The notes below the pieces were generated by a model. That model did not search any database. It saw only the letters and a list, made by a program, of their open reading frames with translations, and had not been told where the DNA came from. A DNA stretch of 64,000 nucleotides from Arsukibacterium sp. MJ3 (GTDB taxonomy: Bacteria > Pseudomonadota > Gammaproteobacteria > Enterobacterales > Alteromonadaceae): contig NZ_LAHP01000003.1 of NCBI RefSeq assembly GCF_000987765.1, positions 1 through 64,000 on the forward strand. The letters are read 5' to 3'. The first letter of the stretch is position 1. Every line of letters starts with the position of its first letter. Positions 38,195 through 48,863 of this stretch are shown piece after piece. The translations under genes were made by a program, and so were the position numbers.

Positions 38195-39631
38195 CTATTC
38201 AGACTCTATTAAGAAGCGCTTTATATCAGCCGTTTTTTGCTGCATTAAGCCAATATCACCTTTTGACTCTACGTTTAACCGAACAACATTTTCTGTATTA
38301 GAAACTCGCAGATTAAAGCGCCAATTACCAAAATTCATGCTTAATCCATCAATATCATCTGTTTCAATTGCTTGTGGCGCATAGTACTCAGCTAATCTTG
38401 TAATAACCTTAGCCGGCTCATTAATACTAAAGTTTATTTCGCCCGAAGACGGATAATCGGCAATCATTTGACTGACTAACTGTGACAGTTTTTTACCTGA
38501 TAAAGATAATAACTCGGCCACTAGTAACCAGGGGATCATGCCGCTATCACAGTAGCTGAAATCACGAAAATAATGATGTGCGCTCATTTCTCCGCCATAA
38601 ATAGCGTCTTCAGAACGCATTCGCTCTTTAATAAAGGCATGGCCTGTTTTACTGCAAATTGCCTGACCGTTATGCTGTTTAACAATGGCGGCAGTATTCC
38701 AATACAACCGCGGATCGTGAATTATTTTGGCCCCCGGTTGTTTTTGTAGAAAAGCGGCTGCCAGTAAACCAACAATATAATAGCCTTCGATAAATTCGCC
38801 CTGCTCATCAAACAGAAAACAACGATCGAAATCGCCATCCCAAGCAATACCGAAGTCAGCCTGATAATGGCGCACGGCTTCTGCCGTTGCCTGGCGGTTT
38901 TCTACTAGCAAAGGATTGGGTATACCGTTAGGAAAGTCACCGTCAGGCTGGTGCTGAATTTTAATAAAGTGCACAGGAATAGCATGTTGGATAAAGGCCT
39001 GCTCTAATGCATCCACAACATGACCAGCAGCGCCATTACCGGCATTCACCACCAATTTTAGTGGCTTAATAGTGGCGCTGTTAATATAACTGAGCAAATG
39101 TTCAATGTAGGGAAGCAGAATACTGTGTTTTTTATAACGCGCGGGCCCCATTTGCCAATAGGCTTTACCAGCAAGTGTGTTACTTTGGTGTTGTAATGTT
39201 GCCAGCGCTTGCGGGTCCATGATATCGGTTAGCAGGCGTTGCGTTTCGTCACGAATAGTTAATAAACCGGTATCACCGCTTATTGGTCTGGCACCTGCTC
39301 TGACCAATTTCATGCCATTGTAGTCAATAGGATTATGGCTGGCGGTAACTTCAATGGCGCCATCAATTTCCAAATACTGAGCAGCAAAATACACTTCTTC
39401 AGTACCGGTCATGCCCAAATCCAGTACCTCAACCCCTTCGGTTAGTAATCCTAAAGCTAATGCCAACTTTAGCGGCTGAGAGCTGTGCCTTATATCGCCA
39501 CCCACTGCCACACGGGTCGGTTTAATAACGCGAGCATAAGCACGACCAATACTGTAGGCAATTTGCTCGTTAAGCTCATCACCAAGCTTGCCCCGAATAT
39601 CGTAAGCTTTAAAACAGCTTAGGTTAATCAT
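38195..39631 (-). CDS. manB: Phosphomannomutase ManB/CpsG
   Basis: ManB interconverts mannose-6-phosphate and mannose-1-phosphate for GDP-mannose synthesis. The 478-residue alpha-D-phosphohexomutase starts [17 protein letters not shown]. It has the phosphoserine loop [13 protein letters not shown] (S98), the metal loop WDGDFDRCF, and the sugar-binding [10 protein letters not shown]. It follows manC with one base between stop and start, so the pair is one unit. ATG 39631 is preceded by GGGG. The GDP-mannose would feed capsule, exopolysaccharide or O-antigen synthesis, but no glycosyltransferases are in this window. Confidence 0.94.
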   Translation of the reverse strand: MINLSCFKAYDIRGKLGDELNEQIAYSIGRAYARVIKPTRVAVGGDIRHSSQPLKLALALGLLTEGVEVLDLGMTGTEEVYFAAQYLEIDGAIEVTASHNPIDYNGMKLVRAGARPISGDTGLLTIRDETQRLLTDIMDPQALATLQHQSNTLAGKAYWQMGPARYKKHSILLPYIEHLLSYINSATIKPLKLVVNAGNGAAGHVVDALEQAFIQHAIPVHFIKIQHQPDGDFPNGIPNPLLVENRQATAEAVRHYQADFGIAWDGDFDRCFLFDEQGEFIEGYYIVGLLAAAFLQKQPGAKIIHDPRLYWNTAAIVKQHNGQAICSKTGHAFIKERMRSEDAIYGGEMSAHHYFRDFSYCDSGMIPWLLVAELLSLSGKKLSQLVSQMIADYPSSGEINFSINEPAKVITRLAEYYAPQAIETDDIDGLSMNFGNWRFNLRVSNTENVVRLNVESKGDIGLMQQKTADIKRFLIESE

Positions 39632-39632
39632 C

Positions 39633-41057
39633 TTAACCCCGGCCGTATTTGTCGGCAAACCTAATAATATCATCTTCTCCCAGGTAACTACCTGATTGTA
39701 CTTCAATCAGTTCCAGCGGAATTTTGCCGGGGTTTTCCAGTGAATGAATAACCCCAATAGGAATAAAGGTTGACTCGTTTTCAGTTACCATAAACTCCTT
39801 GTCACCGTTTCTGACTAAAGCAGTACCACTTACCACCACCCAATGCTCTGCCCGGTGGTGATGTTTTTGCACTGATAATTTTGCGCCCGGTTTTACAGTA
39901 ATATGTTTTACCTGATATCGGTTGCCTTGGTCGACTGAGTCATACTTGCCCCATGGCCGAAATACTTCCCGGTGCACGTCAACCTCGCTGCGACCATATT
40001 GTTGCAATCGTTGCACAATATTTTTTACCTGTTGAATATCGTCTTTATTCGCCACCAAAACAGCATCTTTTGTTTCAACCACGATAACATTGTTAAGGCC
40101 AATTACTGCCACCAGCCGTTCTTCAGCATTAATGTAACTGTTGTGTGTTGTCTCCAGCATAACATCACCACGACAGGCATTACCCTCGGCGTCTTTGGCC
40201 ATAACCTGCCATAACGCATCATAACTGCCAACATCGCTCCAGCCAGCATCTAACGGCACCATTACCGTATTAACTGATTTTTCAAGCACCGCATAATCCA
40301 GTGAATCGGCAGGACTAGCGCTAAAGGCAGCACTATCTAGCCGGACAAAGTCTAAATCTGACGAGGCGTTAATAACCGCTTGCTGACACGCACTGACAAT
40401 GTCGGGAGCAAATTCTTTAAGTTCTGCCAATAAGCTGCTGGCTTTGAACATAAACATGCCGCTGTTCCAGCAATATTCACCCGATGCCAAATAGTGTTCT
40501 GCTGTATTTTTATCAGGCTTTTCTTTAAATTCTGTTACCTGGTAGGTATTCGGCATGTTCGCTATAGTTTGCTCACTGCGGCGAATATAACCATAACCGG
40601 TATGTGCGCTATCCGGCACAATACCAAAGGTGACTAATTTACCCGCTTCTGCGGCCAGCCTGGCTTCAGCCACGGCTTGCTGAAAAGCAGGAATATTCTG
40701 AATGACATGATCGGCAGCGAGTACTAATAACACAGGATCTTGCTGATCTTTTAGTAATTGCATGGCCTGAATCGCCGCTATAGCAATAGCCGGCGCAGTG
40801 TTTCGGCCAACAGGCTCTAGCATTATACAGGCATCATGGATATGCAACTCGCGTAATTGTTCTGCCACCATAAAACGATGGTCTTCGTTACATACTAATA
40901 ATGGCGCCGCTAAGCCTTCAATACCTTTTAAACGTAATAAGGTATTTTGTAGCATACTTTTTTCGTTAACTAACGGTAAAAACTGTTTCGGTTTTTTGGC
41001 TCGGGATAAAGGCCAGAGCCGGGTACCCGACCCTCCAGATAATATAACTGGGATCAT
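39633..41057 (-). CDS. manC: Mannose-1-P guanylyltransferase / mannose-6-P isomerase
   Basis: ManC makes GDP-mannose and carries a second isomerase domain. The 474-residue bifunctional enzyme has the nucleotidyl-transferase signature [12 protein letters not shown] at 8-19, followed by KKPKQFLPL, and [10 protein letters not shown]-type sugar contacts in the middle. The C-terminal cupin has [19 protein letters not shown], the type II phosphomannose isomerase metal site. The length agrees with E. coli CpsB/ManC (478). It is promoter-proximal in manC-manB. Confidence 0.95.
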   Translation of the reverse strand: MIPVILSGGSGTRLWPLSRAKKPKQFLPLVNEKSMLQNTLLRLKGIEGLAAPLLVCNEDHRFMVAEQLRELHIHDACIMLEPVGRNTAPAIAIAAIQAMQLLKDQQDPVLLVLAADHVIQNIPAFQQAVAEARLAAEAGKLVTFGIVPDSAHTGYGYIRRSEQTIANMPNTYQVTEFKEKPDKNTAEHYLASGEYCWNSGMFMFKASSLLAELKEFAPDIVSACQQAVINASSDLDFVRLDSAAFSASPADSLDYAVLEKSVNTVMVPLDAGWSDVGSYDALWQVMAKDAEGNACRGDVMLETTHNSYINAEERLVAVIGLNNVIVVETKDAVLVANKDDIQQVKNIVQRLQQYGRSEVDVHREVFRPWGKYDSVDQGNRYQVKHITVKPGAKLSVQKHHHRAEHWVVVSGTALVRNGDKEFMVTENESTFIPIGVIHSLENPGKIPLELIEVQSGSYLGEDDIIRFADKYGRG

Positions 41058-41257
41058 TGCAACTCCTTGCGCGACTTTCCATAATGAAAAAACTAATATT
41101 TAACATAGTATAGCCAGCTTTTTCAGCTGGCGTCATCCTGAATATTTTTCATAGAGAAACCTAATCTAATCAAAGTAACCTTTAATAAGTCTGCTCGGAA
41201 CTGTTAGTTGCGGTAGAATCAGCTATCTTAACCCGACTTTTTTGCTGGACAGGTGTT

Positions 41258-41926
41258 ATGCCAAATTTTAAAAACTTATTTATCAAAAACAGAGACTGGG
41301 CAGATCGCATTGAACGCGAGCAACCCGGTTTTTTTAAGCGGTTGTCAGAACAACAAGCGCCAGAATATTTATGGATAGGCTGCTCTGACAGCCGGGTGCC
41401 CGCCAATGAAATAGTAGGATTGCTACCAGGCGAGTTATTTGTGCATCGCAATGTTGCCAATTTAGTGTTGCATTCTGATATGAATTGCTTATCGGTTTTG
41501 CAATATGCTATTGATATTCTTAAAGTAAAACACATCATCGTGGTCGGCCACTATGGCTGTGGTGGTGTAAAAGCGGCCATGATGAAACAGCGGGTGGGAT
41601 TTGTTGATAACTGGCTGCGTCATGTTAAAGATGTTTATGCCATGCACCGGCATGAATTAGACTGCCTTTCTGATGAAAATGAACGGCTTAACCGCCTTAT
41701 TGAATTAAACGTGATGGAGCAAGTGCGTAATTTATGCCATACCAGTTTTGTGCAGGAAGCTTGGGAGCGGGGCCAGCCACTGGTTATTCATGGCTGGGTG
41801 TACAGTTTAGATAATGGCCGGGTAAAAGATCTTCGGGTCAGTCACACCTCTGCCGATAAAATTGATGACATTTATGCTATGGACCCGCTGGAAAGCTTGG
41901 TTAAAGCTGCGTTGCCAGAAAACTAA
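41258..41926 (+). CDS. can: Beta-carbonic anhydrase
   Basis: The enzyme hydrates CO2 to bicarbonate for carboxylation reactions. The 222-residue protein keeps all zinc and catalytic residues with E. coli Can numbering: C42 and D44 in GCSDSRVPA, H98 and C101 in GHYGCGGV. The DISPLG-type tail is replaced by DDIYAMDPLES. A V39/W40 region (YLWIGCSDSR) fits the allosteric class of beta enzymes. It converges on purU with 31 bases between the stops. Confidence 0.95.
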   Translation: MPNFKNLFIKNRDWADRIEREQPGFFKRLSEQQAPEYLWIGCSDSRVPANEIVGLLPGELFVHRNVANLVLHSDMNCLSVLQYAIDILKVKHIIVVGHYGCGGVKAAMMKQRVGFVDNWLRHVKDVYAMHRHELDCLSDENERLNRLIELNVMEQVRNLCHTSFVQEAWERGQPLVIHGWVYSLDNGRVKDLRVSHTSADKIDDIYAMDPLESLVKAALPEN

Positions 41927-41957
41927 ACATGTTAAACGTATCGTGTTTTAGCACTAC

Positions 41958-42791
41958 TTAAAGCACTACGGTTTTATTGCCATGCACCAACACCCGGTTT
42001 TCTACCACCAACTGCAGCGCACGACTAAGCGCTGCTTTTTCAACATCCCGGCCTGCTTTAGCCATATCATCTGCACTAAAATTATGATCTACAGTGCGCA
42101 CTATTTGTTCAATAATCGGCCCTTCATCTAGCTGCTCATTAACAAAATGTGCGGTAGCACCAATAATTTTCACACCGCGCTCAAACGCTTGCTGGTAAGG
42201 GTTAGCACCGATAAAAGCAGGTAAAAAACTATGATGAATATTAATAATCCGCTGCCGATACTGAGCCACAAAATCGGCAGTTAAAATTCGCATAAATTTA
42301 GCCAGCACTAAAAACTGCGGCTGATAGGGCGCGATCACTGCTAGCATTTTCTGCTCGTGCTCAGTGCGACTCAGCCCCTGATGGCTAATATAGTGATAAG
42401 GAATAGCAAATTTATCAGCAAGGCTTTGCAGTTCAGGATAATTTCCAACAATAGCGGCGATATCGAGCGCCAGAGAGCCATCAAACACTTTTATTAAAAT
42501 ATCACCAAGACAATGTGCTTCTTTGGTAACGAGTATTACCACCCGCTTTGCTTCATCACTTAATACACTACGGCGGCTACCAACCGGTAAAGCACGATCT
42601 AAATCAAACAATAACGTGCTGTCATTAAATACCCCTTCCAGCACCGTTCGCATATAAAACTGGCCAGTGACCGGGTCAACATATTCGGTATTCCGAATAA
42701 TATTTAACTGATGTTTGTAACAAATATTGGTAATTTGAGCGATCAATCCTTTAGAGTCAGGACATTCGGTTAGTAGCGTTTTCCGTTCCAT
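41958..42791 (-). CDS. purU: Formyltetrahydrofolate deformylase
   Basis: PurU hydrolyses 10-formyltetrahydrofolate to formate and tetrahydrofolate, balancing one-carbon pools and supplying formate for PurT. The 277-residue protein has an N-terminal ACT domain (about 1-80; TECPDSKGLIAQITNICYKH). The formyltransferase domain has the catalytic asparagine and histidine in NIHHSFLPAFIGANPY and the aspartate in LDEGPIIEQ. ACT domains here sense methionine and glycine in E. coli. The gene is monocistronic by context. Confidence 0.95.
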   Translation of the reverse strand: MERKTLLTECPDSKGLIAQITNICYKHQLNIIRNTEYVDPVTGQFYMRTVLEGVFNDSTLLFDLDRALPVGSRRSVLSDEAKRVVILVTKEAHCLGDILIKVFDGSLALDIAAIVGNYPELQSLADKFAIPYHYISHQGLSRTEHEQKMLAVIAPYQPQFLVLAKFMRILTADFVAQYRQRIINIHHSFLPAFIGANPYQQAFERGVKIIGATAHFVNEQLDEGPIIEQIVRTVDHNFSADDMAKAGRDVEKAALSRALQLVVENRVLVHGNKTVVL

Positions 42792-42942
42792 CTTTTATCC
42801 TTTAATTTACCTCGTCAGTGTTATTCTTACTTAATAACCGTATAGCGTCAAAGATATTTAGATGGCTATACTATTACTTGTTGTTTGCCTGTGGCAACTG
42901 CATAATGCCGATTAAGCAGGATGATGGCGTAATGTTTCTACA

Positions 42943-43650
42943 ATGAGTTCCTTTCAATTTAATGTTATTGGCACTATTGAGTCGCCCTATAAACAAAAGT
43001 TTGCTATTCCACGTCAACCTGGCCTGATAGCTGAAGCCCGCGGCAAGTTGGTGTTAGAACCGCCTTACGCTGATGATGATATTATTCGGGGTATCGACAG
43101 CTTCAGTCATTTGTGGCTGCTGTTTGTGTTTCATCAAACCGCTGACAAAGGCTGGTCATCATTAGTCAGGCCCCCTAGGCTTGGTGGTAATACCCGAAAA
43201 GGTGTTTTTGCTACCCGCGCAACATTCCGACCAAATCCAATTGGCCTTTCTGTCGTACAACTAGACAGGGTTTACCGACAAAACGGCAAATTAATCCTGG
43301 AACTTAGTGGTATCGATCTACTTGATGGTACACCGATTTTAGACATTAAACCGTATTTACCCTATGCTGATGCCCTGCCGAACGCCTTAGGCGGTTTCGC
43401 CGACAGCGCACCAGAAACTCAAATGACGGTAAGCTTTAGTGAGCAGGCTAGCACCTATTGCCAAAAACAACCGGACTATCCCGGCTTGGCGATATTAATC
43501 GAAAAGGTGCTGAAACAGGATCCACGGCCATCTTACAAGAAAAAACGACAGGCCGAACAATACTATGGCATGACGTTGTATCACTTTAATATTAAATGGA
43601 CTGTCAATGGAGAACACAATCATGTTACTGAAATCTCTCAGCTATTTTAG
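42943..43650 (+). CDS. trmO: tRNA methyltransferase TrmO
   Basis: TrmO adds a methyl group to N6-threonylcarbamoyladenosine at position 37 of certain tRNAs reading ACN codons. The 235-residue protein, the same length as E. coli TrmO, has the UPF0066 motif RATFRPNPIGLS (residues about 88-99), GVFATRA and LLDGTPILDIKPYLPY, with a C-terminal DPRPSYKK segment. The final codons overlap the start of the kelch gene by 29 bases, so translation may be coupled. Confidence 0.93.
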   Translation: MSSFQFNVIGTIESPYKQKFAIPRQPGLIAEARGKLVLEPPYADDDIIRGIDSFSHLWLLFVFHQTADKGWSSLVRPPRLGGNTRKGVFATRATFRPNPIGLSVVQLDRVYRQNGKLILELSGIDLLDGTPILDIKPYLPYADALPNALGGFADSAPETQMTVSFSEQASTYCQKQPDYPGLAILIEKVLKQDPRPSYKKKRQAEQYYGMTLYHFNIKWTVNGEHNHVTEISQLF

Positions 43651-44680
43651 TTTGTTAATGGCTGCAGCCAGTAGCATAGCCATACCTGCTTTACCTGAAC
43701 CGGTAAGCAATAACAGCGTTACCAGTACCACCGTGCGGGGTAAAACCTACGTTATAAGTTCCATGGGTATTGGCCCTGGCAAACAAGGCAGTGATATTCA
43801 TAACAAAGTTTGGATGCATACCGTAGGCGATTTTCGTTGGGAGCAGTTACCCGATGTACCCAGCCAACAGCGGTTAACCGGCCGTATTGCGGCCAGCACG
43901 GTAGCGTTAAATAATAATTTTTTTCTGTTTGGTGGTTTTACCATCAAACCGGATGGTAGTAAGCAGACTGCCGCCGACAGTTACCGGCTAGACCCGGTCA
44001 CCCGGCGCTATACCCGGATTAACGATATGCCGGTGGCCGTTGACGATGCCGCGGCGTTGCCCTTTGAAAATCGTTACATATACCTGGCAAGTGGCTGGAG
44101 CGATTATGGCAACGTTAACCTGATGCAGTTGTTCGATAATTTTACTCAGCGCTGGTCTCAGGCTACGCCATTCCCGGGTAAGCCGGTGTTTGGTTTAGCT
44201 GGCGGGATCAGCGGTAATACCCTGCTACTGTGCGATGGCGTATCAATAGAATATCTGGCGTCCAAACCACGAAATTTTGTTAGCGAGCCTGCTTGCTGGC
44301 AAGGTAAAATAGGCAGCAACCCTAATGAAATTGCCTGGCAACAAGTACCACATCCTACCGGCAAAGCCCGTTTCAGAATGGCGGCAACCGGCACCGTATT
44401 AAACGGTGAAAACGTTATCGTGTTCGTTGGTGGTAGCCAAACGCCTTATCATTATAGTGGATTGGGTTTTAATGGCCAAAAAGCCGAGCCAAGTAATGAG
44501 GTATGGGTTTATTCCGTTGCCAAGCAGCAATGGTTAGCCGCGGCCAATAGCACTGCCGTGATGGATTTACGCAATTTGCTCGACATCAATGGCGAACTTT
44601 ATACCCTTGGCGGAATGACATCCGGGCAACAAACCATAAATAAGCCAATTAAACATCAGATTGAACTTCTGCCAAACTAA
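43622..44680 (+). CDS. Exported kelch-repeat protein
   Basis: The 352-residue protein has a signal peptide (LLKSLSYFSLLMAAASSIAIPA). Kelch-type blades follow, seen as DFRWEQLPDVP...NNFFLFGGF, YTRINDMPVAVDDAAALPF, and QQWLAAANSTAVMD...ELYTLGGM. The beta-propeller is of the type found in sialic acid epimerase NanM and in galactose-oxidase-like proteins. No catalytic residues can be identified, and no sialic acid genes are near. ATG 43622 has GGAG ten bases upstream; an in-frame ATG at 43607 is also possible. The start lies inside the trmO 3' end. Confidence 0.75.
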   Translation: MLLKSLSYFSLLMAAASSIAIPALPEPVSNNSVTSTTVRGKTYVISSMGIGPGKQGSDIHNKVWMHTVGDFRWEQLPDVPSQQRLTGRIAASTVALNNNFFLFGGFTIKPDGSKQTAADSYRLDPVTRRYTRINDMPVAVDDAAALPFENRYIYLASGWSDYGNVNLMQLFDNFTQRWSQATPFPGKPVFGLAGGISGNTLLLCDGVSIEYLASKPRNFVSEPACWQGKIGSNPNEIAWQQVPHPTGKARFRMAATGTVLNGENVIVFVGGSQTPYHYSGLGFNGQKAEPSNEVWVYSVAKQQWLAAANSTAVMDLRNLLDINGELYTLGGMTSGQQTINKPIKHQIELLPN

Positions 44681-44728
44681 ATGACTTGCTAGAATGAAGG
44701 CAAATTTTAGACCACATTTGAGAGCAGT

Positions 44729-46453
44729 ATGCGTACCAGCCAATATTTATTATCTACGGTAAAGGAAACACCGGCCGATGCCGAAATTATCAGCCATAAG
44801 CTGATGTTAAGAGCGGGCATGGTTCGTCGGCTTGGTTCAGGTATGTTCAGCTACTTGCCAACGGGCGTGCGGGTACTACGTAAAGTTGAAGATATCGTTC
44901 GCCAGGAAATGAACAAAGCCGGTGCCATAGAAGTATTAATGCCGATGGTGCAACCTGCCGAACTATGGCAAGAGTCTGGCCGATGGAACACGATGGATGC
45001 TGAGCTGCTGCGCTTTAAAGACCGTCATCAACGCGACTACGTATTAGGGCCGACACACGAAGAAGTAATTACCGATCTGGTGCGCCGGGAAATTACCAGC
45101 TATAAGCAATTACCGCTGAATTTATACCAAATTCAAACTAAATTTCGGGACGAGCGCCGGCCACGCTTCGGCGTAATGCGCGCCCGCGAATTTTTAATGA
45201 AAGATGCCTATTCATTTCATTTAGGGCAAACCAGTTTGCAGCAAACCTATGACGCCATGTACAGCGCTTACTGCAATATTTTTAATCGATTAGGGCTGGA
45301 TTACCGGCCAGTGCTAGCAGACAGCGGCGCTATTGGTGGCAGCGTTTCACATGAATTTCATGTATTAGCAGAGTCTGGTGAAGATGCCATCGCGTTCTCT
45401 GACGCCAGTGATTATGCAGCCAATATTGAAATGGCTGAAGCATTGGCGCCAAAAGGCACCAGGCCCGAGCCGGCTCACGCACTAAGTGAAGTAGCAACGC
45501 CAGCTGCTGGCACAGTAGCAGAAGTAGCTGAGCTGTTAAAAATAGAGCGCAACATTATTGCTAAAACGTTGTTTGTGCTAGGACAAGCCGACGAGCAAGG
45601 CCAGCAACCATTAGTGGCATTGGTACTGCGCGGTGACCATGAACTCAACGAGCTTAAAGTGGAAAAACTGCCAGGTATCGCCAGCCCGTTACAATTTGCT
45701 TCAGAAGAGCAAATTCGGGTGCTATGTGCTGCTGGCGCCGGTTCAGTCGGCCCGGTTGGTTTAACAATTACGATCATCGTTGACCGCAGTGCTAACACCC
45801 TGGCTGATTTTGTGGTTGGTGCCAATAAGGATGGCTATCATTTAACCGGAGTGAACTGGGATCGGGACATCAGCCACTATCAGGTCGCCGATATTCGCAA
45901 CATCGTTACCGGTGATGCCAGCCCTTGTGGTTTTGGCAACTTGGTAATTAAACGCGGCATTGAGGTTGGTCATATATTTCAACTGGGCGAGAAGTATTCC
46001 AAAGCACTGAAAACCGGCGTATTAAACGAAGAAGGCAAGCATCAAATATTAACCATGGGCTGCTACGGCGTAGGTGTTTCGCGTATTGTTGCCGCAGCAA
46101 TAGAACAAAATCATGATGAATACGGTATTATCTGGCCAGATGCCATTGCCCCATTTCAGGTGGCATTAATACCGATGAACATGCATAAATCGGTACGGAT
46201 AGCCGAAGTTACGCAGCAACTTTATCAGCAACTAACCGCTGCTGGCATTGAGGTGTTGTTTGACGATCGCCGTGAACGCCCCGGCGTGATGTTTGCTGAT
46301 ATGGAATTGATAGGCATACCTCACGCTATAGTGATTGGCGAGCGCAATCTGGATAACCAGCAAGTCGAATATAAAAATCGGCGTAGTGCTGAAAAAGTAC
46401 TGCTAGACATTACTAATGTCGTTGCTGACATTAAGCAAAAGCTGACAAGGTAA
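44729..46453 (+). CDS. proS: Prolyl-tRNA synthetase
   Basis: ProS charges tRNA-Pro. The 574-residue class II enzyme has motif 1 and 2 regions ([19 protein letters not shown] and [17 protein letters not shown]). The bacterial-type editing insertion domain lies between about 225 and 400, with [12 protein letters not shown] near its end, and motif 3 is [15 protein letters not shown]. The anticodon-binding domain forms the C-terminus ([21 protein letters not shown]). Length agrees with the 572-residue E. coli enzyme. Confidence 0.96.
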   Translation: MRTSQYLLSTVKETPADAEIISHKLMLRAGMVRRLGSGMFSYLPTGVRVLRKVEDIVRQEMNKAGAIEVLMPMVQPAELWQESGRWNTMDAELLRFKDRHQRDYVLGPTHEEVITDLVRREITSYKQLPLNLYQIQTKFRDERRPRFGVMRAREFLMKDAYSFHLGQTSLQQTYDAMYSAYCNIFNRLGLDYRPVLADSGAIGGSVSHEFHVLAESGEDAIAFSDASDYAANIEMAEALAPKGTRPEPAHALSEVATPAAGTVAEVAELLKIERNIIAKTLFVLGQADEQGQQPLVALVLRGDHELNELKVEKLPGIASPLQFASEEQIRVLCAAGAGSVGPVGLTITIIVDRSANTLADFVVGANKDGYHLTGVNWDRDISHYQVADIRNIVTGDASPCGFGNLVIKRGIEVGHIFQLGEKYSKALKTGVLNEEGKHQILTMGCYGVGVSRIVAAAIEQNHDEYGIIWPDAIAPFQVALIPMNMHKSVRIAEVTQQLYQQLTAAGIEVLFDDRRERPGVMFADMELIGIPHAIVIGERNLDNQQVEYKNRRSAEKVLLDITNVVADIKQKLTR

Positions 46454-46697
46454 TTCATACAGACTAGCAGGTTAGTTGCAACATTAGCGTTGCGAAAGCC
46501 TGTTAGTTTCCTCTCAAAAACAAATCGTATTTCCTTCAAACCTAATTAGGGCCTTAGCGCGCTATTCGCCCCTTATATTTGTGCCATATTTGGATCTTTA
46601 AATTAGAATAGTCTAAATTTTAATTGCAGCTTACTTGATATCTCTCTACAATAACTCCACGTTATATGCATATTCTTTTTTGATATATGGAGGCAAA

Positions 46698-47447
46698 ATG
46701 TTAGCCTTATTAGGTGCTATTATCATTGGTCTAAGCCTTGGCCTGTTCGGTTCGGGTGGTTCCATTTTGACAGTACCCGTACTGCTTTATCTTATTGGTA
46801 TGTCCGCACCGCTCGCCATTGCCTCATCATTGTTGATTGTTGCCGGGATCAGTTTATTTGGTTCAGTGCACAATGGCATCAAGAAACTGATCAGCTGGCG
46901 GCACGTACTTTGGTTTGGTATACCTGGCATGTTAGGCACTTACGGTGGTGCCTGGCTGGGAACACTTATCGATAGTCGTTGGCAATTATTGGTGTTTGCG
47001 CTGTTAATGATTGTTGCTGCGGTTTTTATGTGGCGTAGCAAACTACAGGATACGGCCAACCAGCAACCTTTTAACAAACTAAAGGTTATTGCTGATGGTT
47101 TAGCAGTTGGGGCTATTACCGGCTTTGTAGGGGTCGGTGGCGGCTTTTTAATTGTACCAGCCCTGGTGCTAATGGGTGGCCTGCCGATTGCAATCAGTGT
47201 CGCTACCAGCCTGCTGATTATCGCCATGAAATCTTTTGTAGGTTTTGCTAAATATTATTCGGTGTTTAGCGTTCAGGGTTTACAATTTGACTGGTCGATC
47301 ATTAGTTTAATGATTGTCGCGGGTATTGCGGGTAGCTATCTGGGCGGTTGGATAGGCCGGCGTTTACCTAAAGAAAAGCTACAACGGGGTTTTGCTGTAT
47401 TCCTGGCAATTATGGCCGTAGTTGTTATTAGTCAGTCAGTACTGTAA
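46698..47447 (+). CDS. TauE/SafE-family membrane transporter
   Basis: The 249-residue TSUP protein has two halves, each opening with a glycine-rich turn (LGLFGSGGSILTVPVLLYLIG and FVGVGGGFLIVPALVLMGG) and four membrane helices. ATG 46698 follows GGAGG at four bases; upstream codons are hydrophilic. It is the first gene of a four-gene set with a rhodanese and two YeeE/YedE proteins, 30 bases from the next. That context strongly suggests transport of an inorganic sulfur compound. It is paralogous to the TauE protein in the ptsP-lgt operon but shorter. Confidence 0.87.
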   Translation: MLALLGAIIIGLSLGLFGSGGSILTVPVLLYLIGMSAPLAIASSLLIVAGISLFGSVHNGIKKLISWRHVLWFGIPGMLGTYGGAWLGTLIDSRWQLLVFALLMIVAAVFMWRSKLQDTANQQPFNKLKVIADGLAVGAITGFVGVGGGFLIVPALVLMGGLPIAISVATSLLIIAMKSFVGFAKYYSVFSVQGLQFDWSIISLMIVAGIAGSYLGGWIGRRLPKEKLQRGFAVFLAIMAVVVISQSVL

Positions 47448-47477
47448 ATCCAAGCATGTCAATGACAGGAGCAATTT

Positions 47478-47888
47478 ATGAAAACATCACAACAGCTGAT
47501 CGCCGAAGCGAAAGGCAATATTAAAGAAGTCAGTGTTACTCAGCTAACAAGTTACTTACAACATCACCAAGAGCCAAGGCTTATCGATGTGCGTGAACCC
47601 GCTGAATTTGCTCAGGCACACATTATTGGTGCAGTAAATTATCCTCGGGGGGTATTAGAAATGCAAATTGCTAACCACCCTGCTATCGCGGCCAGTGGCT
47701 GTGCTGCTGATATAGCCTTACAACAACTGGCTAATGAACCGCTATATCTTATTTGTCGTTCTGGCGGGCGCTCAGCGCTAGCCGCAGAATCATTGCAGCG
47801 AATGGGCTTTACTGACGTCTATTCAGTAGCCGGAGGCATGCAAGATTGGCTTGAAGCCAAGTTGCCAACCACTATAACTAATGAATAG
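47478..47888 (+). CDS. Rhodanese-domain protein
   Basis: The 136-residue single-domain rhodanese has RLIDVREPAEFAQAHIIGAVN and the active-site loop ICRSGGRSALAAE with the persulfide-forming cysteine. The SVAGGMQDW end motif is typical. No signal peptide is seen, so it is cytoplasmic. It can accept sulfane sulfur from thiosulfate or persulfides. It is preceded by AGGAGC and lies between a TauE transporter and two YeeE/YedE genes, so it probably handles the imported sulfur. Confidence 0.9.
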   Translation: MKTSQQLIAEAKGNIKEVSVTQLTSYLQHHQEPRLIDVREPAEFAQAHIIGAVNYPRGVLEMQIANHPAIAASGCAADIALQQLANEPLYLICRSGGRSALAAESLQRMGFTDVYSVAGGMQDWLEAKLPTTITNE

Positions 47889-47900
47889 CTAAGGATTTTT

Positions 47901-48302
47901 ATGGATAATTTTACGCCTGTTTCAGCGCTTATTGGCGGTGGCTTAATCGGGCTTGGCACGTTGTTACTGATGGCAACGCTGGGCCGCATAGCGGGTATTT
48001 CCGGCATTGCCAGTCTGGCCATATTGCAACGTGATGGTCGCAGCTGGCGACTAGCATTTATTGTAGGCTTACTGTTAGGGCCTTTGTTGGTCAGTATCAT
48101 CATTAACGATTTTACTTACAGCACACCAGATCTCAATAGTCGTACGCTTATTGCCGGCTTGTTAGTAGGTTTGGGCACGGCTTGGGGTAGTGGTTGTACC
48201 TCCGGCCATGGTATTTGTGGTATAGGCCGTTTTTCCCCCCGCTCCATTGCCGCCACCCTGATGTTTATGGCAACCGGTGTTGCTGTAGCCAGCTTTTTTT
48301 AA
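47901..48302 (+). CDS. YeeE/YedE-family sulfur transport subunit A
   Basis: The 133-residue membrane protein is of the YeeE/YedE (DUF395) family, with about four helices. The conserved cysteine motif [21 protein letters not shown] is at 94-114, written here as [15 protein letters not shown]. In thiosulfate channel TsuA/YeeE the cysteines pass sulfur by hydrogen bonds; a similar role is inferred. It is the first of two half-size genes that together equal one full-length YeeE. The spacing to the rhodanese gene is 12 bases. Confidence 0.87.
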   Translation: MDNFTPVSALIGGGLIGLGTLLLMATLGRIAGISGIASLAILQRDGRSWRLAFIVGLLLGPLLVSIIINDFTYSTPDLNSRTLIAGLLVGLGTAWGSGCTSGHGICGIGRFSPRSIAATLMFMATGVAVASFF

Positions 48303-48316
48303 AGAGTGAGATCACT

Positions 48317-48730
48317 ATGCAACTTTTTTTCGCACTACTATCAGGCTTACTTATCTCAGCAGGTATTGCCATTTCAAAAATGATCGATCCCCTTAAGGTC
48401 ATCAGTTTTTTAGATTTGTCCGGTAATTGGGATCCTAGCCTGGCATTAGTGATGTTGGGGGCTCTGGTGGTTTATACGCTCGGTTTCAAGTTGGTCTTAA
48501 AGCGGTCAGCACCCTTATTTAGTAGCCATTTTAAACTGCCAACCAAGCAAACATTGGATAAACCATTATTACTCGGTGCTGCAATTTTCGGGGTAGGTTG
48601 GGGCCTGGCAGGCTACTGTCCCGGTCCAGCCATTGCGGCCTTGCCGGCAGCCAGCACCGGCACCCTGGGTTTTGTATTAATGATGGTATTAGGCTGGTTA
48701 GTGGCTGCTAAAATACCGCTTAAACTTTAA
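48317..48730 (+). CDS. YeeE/YedE-family sulfur transport subunit B
   Basis: The 138-residue companion of the previous gene starts MQLFFALLSGLLISAGIAI and has the second half-motif GWGLAGYCPGPAIAALP with one conserved cysteine. About four helices are visible. ATG 48317 is favoured because an earlier reading frame lies inside the preceding gene and is not hydrophobic. The two halves resemble the PmpA/PmpB pair known from sulfur-handling operons of Gram-negative bacteria. Confidence 0.87.
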   Translation: MQLFFALLSGLLISAGIAISKMIDPLKVISFLDLSGNWDPSLALVMLGALVVYTLGFKLVLKRSAPLFSSHFKLPTKQTLDKPLLLGAAIFGVGWGLAGYCPGPAIAALPAASTGTLGFVLMMVLGWLVAAKIPLKL

Positions 48731-48863
48731 GGCGTGTTTACATTGCTGCGAATGCGCTGGATAAAGGCTGTAATTCAATGAGTTGATGTTAGTCAGCGGC
48801 TTATTTCATTGCTATAGTAAACCAACACATCTAGCAATAAAGCGGGTTGAATGCCCGCGATAA

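Noticed and set aside
41182-41538. Minus-strand frame of 118 codons over the carbonic anhydrase gene
   Set aside because: It is antisense to a gene with full catalytic motifs and has no recognisable domain.
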